6,382 nt of DNA. Source: Candidatus Thorarchaeota archaeon. Its GTDB lineage: Archaea > Asgardarchaeota > Thorarchaeia > Thorarchaeales > Thorarchaeaceae. Numbering within the stretch: position 1 is the stretch's first letter; every line of letters starts with the position of its first letter. The stretch is taken from positions 1 through 6,382 of the forward strand of contig JAEOST010000482.1 of the NCBI GenBank assembly GCA_016840245.1, given 5' to 3'. Shown here one piece after another: positions 1 through 5,949 of the stretch. A program made the translations under genes and the position numbers. Below the pieces are notes generated by a model. The model was given only the letters and a program-made list of their open reading frames with translations. It did not search any database and was not told the DNA's origin.

Positions 1-2
1 TA

Positions 3-812
3 GTCATAAGTCACAAGGTAATCGTTGAGCCATGGAAATCGTAGGACTTGTTTGTGTAAGGATCTCCCCACAATATCGTCAGTTGCTGTAATACTCCATT
101 CTGTTGGTACAAGCCTTCTCTTCTTCTCTTGCCCTAAAACACCAACCGATAGTAATCTGGTGATATGTTCTTGTCTCACACCCTCATCGTATAGTTCCAG
201 AATTCCTGGTCCTGCTTTCATATCTGTATCAGATGTGATCTTATCAACAGGTTTCAATATCGTTGGATTATCTTCCAGCCTGAAGAAATCTAGAGGTGCT
301 GATGGTCCAAGTGGAAGACTTCTTCCAGAGAAGACACTATGGAACTGAGGTCTCTTGAGAAGAGTAGCTTCAGAGTCTGCAGGTGAATCTGAAAGAGCCA
401 TTATCTGGGTTTCTGCAAGTATCTTTGGTGGGTCAACGGCTGCATCAACTGGTATCACTTTCTTAGTCCTAACCAAACTGAATCGTATTCCAAGAATTTC
501 ATCAATTGACTTCTCAAGCCATAGATCAGGACGTTCCATTAGAGCAGATTCGTCCCCTCTTGTTGGAGGAAGAAGCGGTCCTGCAATAACTTTTGGATAT
601 CCAAAGCTACCAACGAAGACAGATGGTGGTGAAGCTCCTACAAGACTTAATCCGTCAACCGCACTATCGATATTTGCTAGAGCCTTTGCACGCATCACAA
701 GAGGACAGGGTCGAACACCACAGAGGGCACGGTGACCCATACACCTTGAACAGAGTCGCTCGTCATAGGACTGACTCTTTTTTGGTTCAGGTTCAAGGCG
801 TATCTGTGACAT
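3..812 (-). CDS. nreA: Archaeal DNA repair protein, Nre family (NreA-like), 3' end cut by the window edge
   Basis: The first 270 codons of a minus-strand gene read without a stop from ATG at 812-810 to the left edge. Near the N-terminus is a four-cysteine cluster, C21-x2-C24-x6-C31-x4-C36 (CSRCMGHRALCGVRPC), as expected for the Nre zinc-binding site. It is followed by the Nre N-terminal signature: SPPSVFVG at residues 61-68, GYPKV at 71-75, GPLLPP at 78-83, then GDES at 86-89. Nre proteins are archaea-specific, about 400 residues long, and are known as DNA-damage repair factors that bind PCNA through a C-terminal PIP motif. That tail and the rest of the C-terminal domain lie outside the window, so PCNA binding cannot be checked. 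The start is supported by a perfect AGGAGG six bases upstream. The gene is divergent from a small HTH/zinc-ribbon regulator. NreA versus NreB cannot be settled from this part. Confidence 0.9.
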   Translation of the reverse strand, partial: MSQIRLEPEPKKSQSYDERLCSRCMGHRALCGVRPCPLVMRAKALANIDSAVDGLSLVGASPPSVFVGSFGYPKVIAGPLLPPTRGDESALMERPDLWLEKSIDEILGIRFSLVRTKKVIPVDAAVDPPKILAETQIMALSDSPADSEATLLKRPQFHSVFSGRSLPLGPSAPLDFFRLEDNPTILKPVDKITSDTDMKAGPGILELYDEGVRQEHITRLLSVGVLGQEKKRRLVPTEWSITATDDIVGRSLHKQVLRFPWLNDYLVTYD

Positions 813-818
813 TATATG

Positions 819-824
819 CCTCCT
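819..824 (-). promoter_or_regulatory. Shine-Dalgarno site of the Nre gene
   Basis: On the minus strand this reads AGGAGG, six bases before the ATG at 812. It is a full-strength match to the archaeal anti-SD sequence and fixes the Nre start. Confidence 0.85.
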
Positions 825-855
825 TAGATTCCCTACTATTGTGTATGGCGTTTTG

Positions 856-863
856 TGTATATA
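856..863. promoter_or_regulatory. TATA-like element between the divergent Nre and regulator genes
   Basis: The 128-bp gap between the two divergent starts has one clear TATA-like block, TGTATATA on plus and TATATACA on minus. Read leftwards, a start about 25 bp away falls near 834, which leaves a short leader that includes the Nre AGGAGG site. Read rightwards, a start would fall near 885, just before an in-frame ATG at 887 or about 56 bp before the ATG at 941. It could therefore serve either gene or both. The placement is inferred from spacing only; no clear BRE was recognised. Confidence 0.4.
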
Positions 864-940
864 GGCGACGCCATTGCTCTTTTTTTATGAACCACCACCT
901 ATTTCTAGATATTACTCGGTATCATAGAGTTGATGGTATT

Positions 941-1243
941 ATGTTAACCAGAAGGGAGACCATAGCTGAACTGCTTGAGACCTCTGAAAGTCCTCTAACT
1001 GCTCAGGACATTTGCACCATTCTAGGAATCAAGAGTCAATCACTTGTGGCTGAAGATATTGAGCACATTGCCAAATCCGTGAAAGCAAAGAAGAAAGAGC
1101 TCATCAAAATTCCTGCACGATGCACCAAATGTGACTATGTCTTCAAGAAAAGGTCTACTGCGAAGAAACCATCTAAATGTCCTAAATGCAGGAATGAGTG
1201 GATTATTGCACCTGCCTTCTTCATTCGTAGTAAAAAGAAATGA
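941..1243 (+). CDS. HTH domain fused to a C-terminal zinc ribbon, predicted transcriptional regulator (COG3357 type)
   Basis: This 100-aa protein has two parts. Residues 1-55 look like a winged-helix/HTH segment (TRRETIAELL at 3-12, then PLTAQDICTILG at 18-29). Residues 58-95 form a zinc ribbon with C61-x2-C64 and C80-x2-C83 (ARCTKC and KCPKCRNEW). This order and size match the small archaeal HTH/Zn-ribbon proteins grouped as COG3357, thought to be transcription regulators; their targets are generally unknown. The ATG at 941 is chosen because family similarity begins at MLTRRE. Its upstream sequence has no good Shine-Dalgarno. A longer form from the in-frame ATG at 887 adds 18 residues and could be leaderless if the TATA at 856-863 is used. 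The basic tail ends in SKKK. It is divergent from Nre, which it might regulate (inference), and ends 10 bp from the convergent OB-like gene. Confidence 0.85.
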   Translation: MLTRRETIAELLETSESPLTAQDICTILGIKSQSLVAEDIEHIAKSVKAKKKELIKIPARCTKCDYVFKKRSTAKKPSKCPKCRNEWIIAPAFFIRSKKK

Positions 1244-1253
1244 TTGAATTCTA

Positions 1254-1568
1254 CTAGTCGTCGAATGTGTGAACCTTCTTCGCTCCATGGTCTGGGAGGT
1301 CCCTCTTGATGCTTGTTACTCTACTTACGATATAATCCGAAAGGCCGTATTCTGCCTCCTCAATATAACCAAGAATCACTACTGGCATACCTACTCGTGG
1401 AAGAAATCTACATTTGTCCATGGTCTTCGCAGTAACACTTACAGTGTATGTCTTTCGTGTCTTTTCGTCTTGCACAACTATTGTAGTAGACCCATACCAT
1501 CTTCGAGCACTGACCTGAGTGGTCTTACTTCTACCAACCTCTCTTATGATCCCTCGAACAACTGCCAT
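1254..1568 (-). CDS. Small OB-fold-like protein translationally coupled to EndoQ, function unknown
   Basis: A 104-aa protein that I cannot assign to a named family. The start MAVVRG at 1568 is preferred over an ATG 18 bases upstream at 1586. A strong GGAGGAG ends 8 bases before 1568, whereas the 1586 ATG abuts that same site. The ATG at 1568 overlaps the EndoQ TGA by one base (TGATG), the usual sign of translational coupling. The predicted pattern is mostly beta: strands near residues 2-11, 27-33, 39-46, 62-70 and 78-88. There is a VGMPVVILGYIEE stretch at 59-71, in the style of nucleic-acid-binding OB folds, and many basic residues early on (R13, K15, R22, R23). The last residues are acidic (TFDD). 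There is no signal peptide, membrane segment or cysteine cluster. As the last gene of the EndoQ operon it may bind nucleic acid or assist EndoQ, but that is inference. Confidence 0.75.
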   Translation of the reverse strand: MAVVRGIIREVGRSKTTQVSARRWYGSTTIVVQDEKTRKTYTVSVTAKTMDKCRFLPRVGMPVVILGYIEEAEYGLSDYIVSRVTSIKRDLPDHGAKKVHTFDD

Positions 1569-2842
1569 CAGGTACTCTCCTCCCATGGTGCAACAAGCTT
1601 TCCGTATCTACCTCCTCCCCCCGCAATATAACTGACATTCCCAGTCCTATATCCCTCAATCATCAATGCTAGGCGTTTGTTGACGTCTGAAATTTTCTTT
1701 GTAGAAGTTGATGTCAGTATTTTGGTTTCTACACCAAAGTTAGCTATCAGGGTATTGTAGAGATTTCGGGCTGTCTTAGACTTTGCAGATTTTACACCAA
1801 TAGCTGTAGCAATGAGATCCAGCAATGGAGGTATGTGTAGGTAGGGTGGGCGATGATTTGGAGGATTACTCTTTCCATGACCAAGCATCATCGCTCTATC
1901 ACGTACTCCCAATCTGAGTTTCTTTCCATCTGCAGGACAGAACACCTTTCTCTGGTGAACATCCTTTAGAAGCCTCACAGTTTCTGCCTCTCCTTTGCAA
2001 TACATATAGATGTTCAAGTCATCAAACTCTGGGGATTTACTTCCATTCTTTACAACTAGAGTTCTCCGACAAGAAGAACAGAAGGAAAGATAGTATTTTC
2101 CTAGTTTTGGATGCAATCCCACATTCAAGACCGCTCTTCGTTTCTTTTCCCGTTTCAATGCTAGTCGGAGTTCTTCGTAATTGGGTTTATCCATCTCGAA
2201 TCTTACGAACTCCCTACCTAGCTTGTCTGGTCCAGGTGAGTGCGCATCACTTGATGTGATGAATGTGACTCTCTCCAGTTCTGGTATGTAGTCAGCTAGC
2301 TCACTATCCGCAGAGAGTCCAAGTTCTATGAAGTGTACATGCTTTGCTTCACTTCCATAGCATCCAGCTAGTGAATCGTATCGATTCTCTCGAAAGATGG
2401 CTTTGAATGGTGTAAATGCATGAGCTGGTCCAATCATACCTCCAACATCACGAACAATTCCTGCCAATTCCTCACCATTCAAGTTCGCTCTAGGTCTCCC
2501 TCCCCATTCGTCATCGATATTCTTTGAATGAGGTCGGAGTTGTTTTCTCAATTTTTCCGCTGCTTCAAAATGGGGGAGAAGGATTACATGATGTATCGAT
2601 TCTTTGTCTTCAACCTCAACTGTTACAATAAAGGCCATGTCCTTATGATACAACACCTCATCTTTTTCTACTAGGCTCTTCTTGAGGTGCGATAACCAGT
2701 CTGGTTGGGTTGCATCTCCAGTTCCTATCAGTCGAATACCCTTTTGTCTTGCTCCCTCCATGAGGCTAGGGATACTCATGTTCTTGCTCACGCCAATTGA
2801 GTGGCATGAGTGTAGATGAAGGTCAACATCGAATGTCTGCAT
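1568..2842 (-). CDS. endoQ: Endonuclease Q (EndoQ), PHP-family deaminated-base endonuclease
   Basis: At 424 aa this has the full length and layout of archaeal EndoQ, which nicks DNA 5' of deoxyuridine, hypoxanthine, xanthine and AP sites to start repair of deaminated bases. The N-terminal PHP domain (about 1-230) carries the metal-site motifs: HLH at 9-11, TGD at 41-43, EVE at 76-78 with HH at 84-85, GPAH at 138-141 and SSDAHSP at 197-203. A zinc-finger region follows, with C255-x2-C258, C282 and C302, leading into the family motif GVRDR at 312-316. The C-terminal helical part starts with RPPYLHIPPL and ends with the glycine block GGGGRYGK near 405-412. It is the middle gene of an operon: the dehydrogenase stop lies 9 bp upstream and the next gene's ATG overlaps its stop. 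A GAGG at 2853-2850, over the dehydrogenase stop, sits 7 bases before the ATG. The CPADG at 302-306 lacks the second cysteine of a classic CPxCG knuckle. Confidence 0.92.
   Translation of the reverse strand: MQTFDVDLHLHSCHSIGVSKNMSIPSLMEGARQKGIRLIGTGDATQPDWLSHLKKSLVEKDEVLYHKDMAFIVTVEVEDKESIHHVILLPHFEAAEKLRKQLRPHSKNIDDEWGGRPRANLNGEELAGIVRDVGGMIGPAHAFTPFKAIFRENRYDSLAGCYGSEAKHVHFIELGLSADSELADYIPELERVTFITSSDAHSPGPDKLGREFVRFEMDKPNYEELRLALKREKKRRAVLNVGLHPKLGKYYLSFCSSCRRTLVVKNGSKSPEFDDLNIYMYCKGEAETVRLLKDVHQRKVFCPADGKKLRLGVRDRAMMLGHGKSNPPNHRPPYLHIPPLLDLIATAIGVKSAKSKTARNLYNTLIANFGVETKILTSTSTKKISDVNKRLALMIEGYRTGNVSYIAGGGGRYGKLVAPWEEST
1577..1583 (-). promoter_or_regulatory. Shine-Dalgarno site inside the EndoQ 3' end
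   Basis: The minus strand reads GGAGGAG within the last EndoQ codons, 8 bases before the ATG at 1568. It decides the start of the 104-aa protein and shows that gene is translated in its own right, re-initiating at the EndoQ stop. Confidence 0.8.
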
Positions 2843-2851
2843 ATTTGACCC

Positions 2852-3841
2852 TCAGATGTTAATGATGACTTTTGTCACAGCTGGTTCAGATGCATGTTCA
2901 AACGCTTTCTGGCCTTCCTCTAACTTGAATTCCTTGCTGATAAGCCTCTGAACTTCTATTCGTTCTTTGCTAAGCATGTCAATTGCATCCTCGAATAGAC
3001 CATCACTACTCCCAACAATACTTAGTCCTTTCCGTACGATTTGTTCAGTTGGAATGCTGACCCTATTGATATGACCTCGCTTGAATGCTACTATACCTTC
3101 ACTGCGAACTATGTCGAGTGCGTTCAATAATACTTCCTCATTCCCTTTCGAATCGATTACGACCCGTGGTCCAACTCCATTTGTTGCATCAAGAATCCGT
3201 CTTTTCCAATCATCTGTTTGCATGTTCATCGTATTTCTCATACCAAGTTGCCGGGCAATTCCGAGTTTCCATCTGTTCGATCCGACAACAAAGACCTCTG
3301 CACCATAGGCATCATACACCTGCGCTAGCAAGAGTCCCAGCTCACTACATCCAAATATTATCACTGGCTCATCTTCTTCTGTCGGTGCAAGCTGATACGT
3401 CCGTAATGCTGAAGCAAGAGGTTCCACAAATGTGCAAATGGCATCATCTATTCCTAGAGGAAGTTTGTGTACAATGTCTGCTGGTACCGACAAGTACTCA
3501 GTTAACCCTCCATCTCGCGTTAGTCCTAAGATCTCCTTATCTTTACAATAATGATGCTTCTTATTTTTACAGTACCAACATCGTCCACACCCAATACTAA
3601 CTTCTGTGGTCACTACTGTCCCAGGAGAAATATCAGGTACTGAACTCTCATGAATAACTCCTGAGATTTCATGTCCTAGAACTACTGGTAGTTTTGTCTC
3701 ATATTCTCCGTTCCAAATTGCTACATCAGTGTCACAGATGCCAACAGAGCGAACCTCAATTCTAACATTACCTGGCATCACAGGTGGTATTGGCGTGTCC
3801 GCAAGATGTAATCCATCTCGTGTTAGTATAAGCGACTGCAT
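2852..3841 (-). CDS. Zinc-dependent medium-chain alcohol dehydrogenase
   Basis: A 329-aa medium-chain dehydrogenase/reductase, slightly shorter than the usual 340-350. The catalytic zinc ligands are visible: C36 (GICDTD), H57-E58 (GHEISG) and E140 (VEPLA). The structural zinc loop is complete: C85-x2-C88-x2-C91-x7-C99. The Rossmann part begins near 158. Its glycine motif is GCSELG at 164-169, so the middle glycine of GxGxxG is a serine. The end of the second strand reads VVGSNR with no acidic residue, which suggests NADP(H) rather than NAD(H) (inference). The substrate cannot be read from sequence; sugar, polyol or secondary alcohols are all possible. It is the first gene of the operon with EndoQ. 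A weak AAGG precedes the ATG, with a TATA-like stretch about 40 bp upstream. No repair role is known for this family, so co-transcription may be incidental. Confidence 0.9.
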   Translation of the reverse strand: MQSLILTRDGLHLADTPIPPVMPGNVRIEVRSVGICDTDVAIWNGEYETKLPVVLGHEISGVIHESSVPDISPGTVVTTEVSIGCGRCWYCKNKKHHYCKDKEILGLTRDGGLTEYLSVPADIVHKLPLGIDDAICTFVEPLASALRTYQLAPTEEDEPVIIFGCSELGLLLAQVYDAYGAEVFVVGSNRWKLGIARQLGMRNTMNMQTDDWKRRILDATNGVGPRVVIDSKGNEEVLLNALDIVRSEGIVAFKRGHINRVSIPTEQIVRKGLSIVGSSDGLFEDAIDMLSKERIEVQRLISKEFKLEEGQKAFEHASEPAVTKVIINI

Positions 3842-3875
3842 GTTACATACCTTACGTCTGTGTTCGCGTATTCAT

Positions 3876-3889
3876 CTTATATCATAAAG
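3876..3889 (-). promoter_or_regulatory. Putative promoter (TATA region) of the dehydrogenase-EndoQ operon
   Basis: The minus strand reads CTTTATGATATAAG, 35-48 bp upstream of the dehydrogenase ATG. A start about 25 bp downstream would give a short leader of roughly 15-20 bases. No other promoter-like stretch is seen in the 9-bp gap or the overlap inside the operon, so this probably drives all three genes. Position and composition are the only evidence. Confidence 0.4.
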
Positions 3890-3909
3890 TCTTCGATTTC
3901 TTAGTATGC

Positions 3910-3917
3910 AAATTATA
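3910..3917 (+). promoter_or_regulatory. Putative TATA box of the GNAT-like gene
   Basis: AAATTATA lies about 75 bp before the ATG at 3989, in the 147-bp divergent gap. A second AT-rich candidate, TTAATTATC, lies at 3925-3933 and is equally possible. A GGAG at 3976-3979 is the likely ribosome site, nine bases before the ATG. Confidence 0.3.
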
Positions 3918-3988
3918 GGGAAGGTTAATTATCAACGGAAAACTATTCGGTTTTTCAGTAGTTTACTATCTCTCTGGAGATTCGAAGA

Positions 3989-4879
3989 ATGAGTGACGAA
4001 CCAATGCTTTGTAGACGACTTGCATCCAGTGAATCAAAGACATGGCTCAACTTAGATTTGGCTAGTGTTACTCCTGAGATATCTCAGATGACAGAACAAG
4101 ATCTCAATCTATCTGACAGTTTAATGTATGCAGCATCATTAAGTGGAAATTATATTGGAGGAACCGCTGTCTGGCGTGATAGACAAAGATTAGGAATGAC
4201 CCTCGCATCAATTAGGATGGAACCAAAGTATCGTGATATAGCACTTCATCAACTCATCAAATCATCGATTCCGTGGTTTCGAAGTTTATCCATTCGAGAG
4301 GTCGATGCATTAGTCTACGATACTATCACTGAAGAACCTCTTCACTTTCCTTTAGCTAACAATCTCCCCAATTGGGTCATTCCCAAACTCCTTGATATCG
4401 AGTTCAAGTGGGTTGAAATGTTTTCACATTATTGTATTGAGACAAATTCAAATTCTGTCAATAAATCGAAATTATCTTGGGACAAAAAAATCAACCTTGA
4501 AGAGGCAAGTGAAACCCTTTGGCGTACAAGAAAGCAATCGGGTTTGGATCTTTCTCATGCTTGGTTAGTACTACATTTTGCCGCAAAGAGGGGGTCTCTT
4601 CAGATTCTCACTAATGCCGATGATCAGATTGGTATTATTTTCACTCATGAGATGGTAGGGGAAACATGTCTTATCGGGTTAATAATGATAGATGAAGAAT
4701 CGGTTGACTTTGATCAAGCTATCTCACTGATAATAAATTCAATTGACTTGGAAAACATAAAACGGATTGAGCTACCATTAATTAGCCCTTATCAAGATGC
4801 ACTTGTGAAAGCCCTCAATGAGTTGATTGGTGATTCAATAGAGTCCAAGAACCTGACACTTTTTCGCAAGGTGTACTAA
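3989..4879 (+). CDS. GNAT-like protein with two degenerate acetyltransferase-type repeats (putative)
   Basis: This 296-aa protein is not confidently recognised. Residues 40-150 resemble a GNAT N-acetyltransferase core: strands around YIGGTAVW (55-62) and GMTLASIRMEP (69-79), then the helix YRDIALHQLIKS (81-92) where the acetyl-CoA motif normally sits. A C-terminal strand IEFKWVEMFSHY follows at 137-148. Residues 165-296 look like a second, weaker copy: IGIIF at 214-218, IGLIMIDEE at 229-237, a helix at 242-251, IKRIELPLIS at 257-266 and a helix 269-281. In the first copy the R/Q-x-x-G-x-G/A loop reads RDIALH, with no glycine, so CoA binding may be lost. There is no signal peptide or membrane segment. 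Charge is mixed and several stretches are Asn/Ser-rich (150-165). The ATG is preceded by GGAG at nine bases. It is the first gene of the rightward group; the nuclease gene begins 56 bp later. Acetyltransferase activity is not established. Confidence 0.5.
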   Translation: MSDEPMLCRRLASSESKTWLNLDLASVTPEISQMTEQDLNLSDSLMYAASLSGNYIGGTAVWRDRQRLGMTLASIRMEPKYRDIALHQLIKSSIPWFRSLSIREVDALVYDTITEEPLHFPLANNLPNWVIPKLLDIEFKWVEMFSHYCIETNSNSVNKSKLSWDKKINLEEASETLWRTRKQSGLDLSHAWLVLHFAAKRGSLQILTNADDQIGIIFTHEMVGETCLIGLIMIDEESVDFDQAISLIINSIDLENIKRIELPLISPYQDALVKALNELIGDSIESKNLTLFRKVY

Positions 4880-4907
4880 TGACATTCTCGCGAAACCCTT
4901 TTGTTGT

Positions 4908-4915
4908 CTATATTA
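4908..4915 (+). promoter_or_regulatory. Putative TATA box of the beta-CASP nuclease gene
   Basis: CTATATTA ends 20 bp before the ATG at 4936, within the 56-bp gap after the GNAT-like gene. With the usual archaeal spacing of about 25 bp the transcript would begin at or next to the ATG, giving a leaderless mRNA. The lack of a good Shine-Dalgarno before 4936 agrees with this. Confidence 0.45.
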
Positions 4916-4935
4916 TCTTGTGAGTCGAGATACCT

Positions 4936-5940
4936 ATGTCTACAATCTCAGTTACAAAACATGCATCTGGATTTATTCTGGACTATGGTGAGGAACGGAT
5001 TGTTTTAGACACTGGTCTCAAAAATGAACCAACACTACTTTCACATTCACACTTTGATCACATGGATGGAGTAGATCGAGCGAGTTGCGTTTTCACGACA
5101 AGTGGTACATTAGATACCATCAGTGCAAGATCCTCCGCACTTCAAAATGAGCAAGTAATTGTGAAATATGAGGAACCAATCAGTGTGAGAAATGTCAAGG
5201 TCACAGCTCTTGACGCTGGACATGTATTAGGTTCCTCGATGTTCCTAATGGAGTTTGCAGATGGTTTGACTGTTCTATACACAGGTGACTTCAATGTAGT
5301 CGACAGCTTGGTCCATAAAGCTGCCAAACCAGTACATGCTGATGTCCTTATCACTGAGGCTACTTTTGGAACTCCGGAGTGGGTGTTTCCTCCTAGAGAA
5401 GAGGTTCACAGTGATATCATTAGTAAGGCTCTCTCAGTAACTGATGAGGGGAAGATCCCTCTCTTCAGAGCGTACTCGTTAGGGAAAGCACAGGAAGCCA
5501 TTTCGTTATTACAAAATGAGGGTTTTGTAGTCCTGTCAGGCAATAAAGCAATTGACGCAGTTTCTGATGTGTATAGTAATCATGGAGTCCAGCTTACGCA
5601 GACACCGATGAGCACGTCCAATCTTCAAGAACTCCTCGATGATAGATGTGTGATTGTGAGTTCTTCACCAAAACACACTCGTATCAGCATGCAGCAGAAA
5701 CTCGGACAGACACTCTCACGAGAGATAGAACGTAGATTTGAGGTTTTTTCACTTACAGGATGGACTCTAGGTAAGTATGGCCAAAAGGGCTTTCCTCTCA
5801 GTGCACATTCCGATTTTCCTGGACTCCTTGCATTTGCTAGTGCTGTCAATCCTAGGATAGCATATTGTTTCACCTCGAATGCAGGGCAATTCTCCGGAAC
5901 TTTGAGTGGATTAGGTATTAACGCAGTCCCACTTGAATAG
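4936..5940 (+). CDS. Short beta-CASP metallo-beta-lactamase nuclease (COG1236-like)
   Basis: A 334-aa metallo-beta-lactamase-fold nuclease. The zinc-site motifs are in order: D25 (LDTG), HSHFDH at 37-42, H96 in DAGHVLGSS, and D118 in YTGDFN. The beta-CASP additions are E141 in TEATFG (motif A) and H291 in SAHSD (motif B). Between them the inserted domain carries FRAYSLGKAQEA near 178-189, very like the short single-domain exonucleases of COG1236, including the ligase-associated type. It has no KH domains, so it is not the aCPSF1/FttA transcription-termination nuclease. The usual motif C histidine after motif B is not seen; residues 310-314 read YCFTS. Family members cut or trim RNA or DNA, and the substrate here cannot be decided. 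The ATG has no strong ribosome site and probably starts a leaderless message. The next gene's ribosome site overlaps its TAG stop. Confidence 0.88.
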   Translation: MSTISVTKHASGFILDYGEERIVLDTGLKNEPTLLSHSHFDHMDGVDRASCVFTTSGTLDTISARSSALQNEQVIVKYEEPISVRNVKVTALDAGHVLGSSMFLMEFADGLTVLYTGDFNVVDSLVHKAAKPVHADVLITEATFGTPEWVFPPREEVHSDIISKALSVTDEGKIPLFRAYSLGKAQEAISLLQNEGFVVLSGNKAIDAVSDVYSNHGVQLTQTPMSTSNLQELLDDRCVIVSSSPKHTRISMQQKLGQTLSREIERRFEVFSLTGWTLGKYGQKGFPLSAHSDFPGLLAFASAVNPRIAYCFTSNAGQFSGTLSGLGINAVPLE

Positions 5941-5945
5941 GTGAT
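5940..5945 (+). promoter_or_regulatory. Shine-Dalgarno site overlapping the nuclease stop
   Basis: GGTGAT, a match to the archaeal anti-SD core, shares its first base with the TAG stop of the nuclease gene and sits four bases before the ATG at 5950. It fixes the next start and shows that the two genes are co-transcribed. Confidence 0.65.
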
Positions 5946-5949
5946 ATTG

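Noticed and set aside
25..735. Two plus-strand open frames (25-348 and 355-735)
   Set aside because: They lie opposite the Nre gene, whose minus-strand reading gives clear family motifs; the plus translations are Ser/Arg-rich with no recognisable domain.
593..940. Long N-terminal extension of the HTH/Zn-ribbon gene back to 593
   Set aside because: The extension overlaps the Nre start and its promoter and encodes no family sequence; similarity begins at the ATG at 941.
1244..1253. Shared bidirectional terminator between the convergent genes
   Set aside because: The gap is 10 bp with no hairpin and no T-run; termination must occur elsewhere.
1040..1288. Minus-strand open frame overlapping the HTH/Zn-ribbon gene
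   Set aside because: Antisense to a gene with a clear HTH and four zinc cysteines, and it overlaps the end of the OB-like gene in another frame.
1569..1586. Upstream ATG at 1586 for the OB-like gene
   Set aside because: Its ATG abuts the GGAGGAG that properly serves the ATG at 1568, and it has no ribosome site of its own.
3081..3600. Plus-strand open frames opposite the dehydrogenase
   Set aside because: The minus strand holds a complete dehydrogenase with both zinc sites; the plus frames are shadows.
3938..3955. Weak inverted repeat GGAAAAC / GTTTTTC as a terminator or operator
   Set aside because: Only five or so paired bases with a mismatch, in a promoter region rather than after a gene.
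5142..5873. Two minus-strand open frames (5142-5354 and 5625-5873)
   Set aside because: They lie opposite the beta-CASP gene, which has all its main motifs on the plus strand.
5941..5949. GTG at 5941 as start of the last gene
   Set aside because: It lies within the GGTGAT ribosome site that correctly precedes the ATG at 5950.
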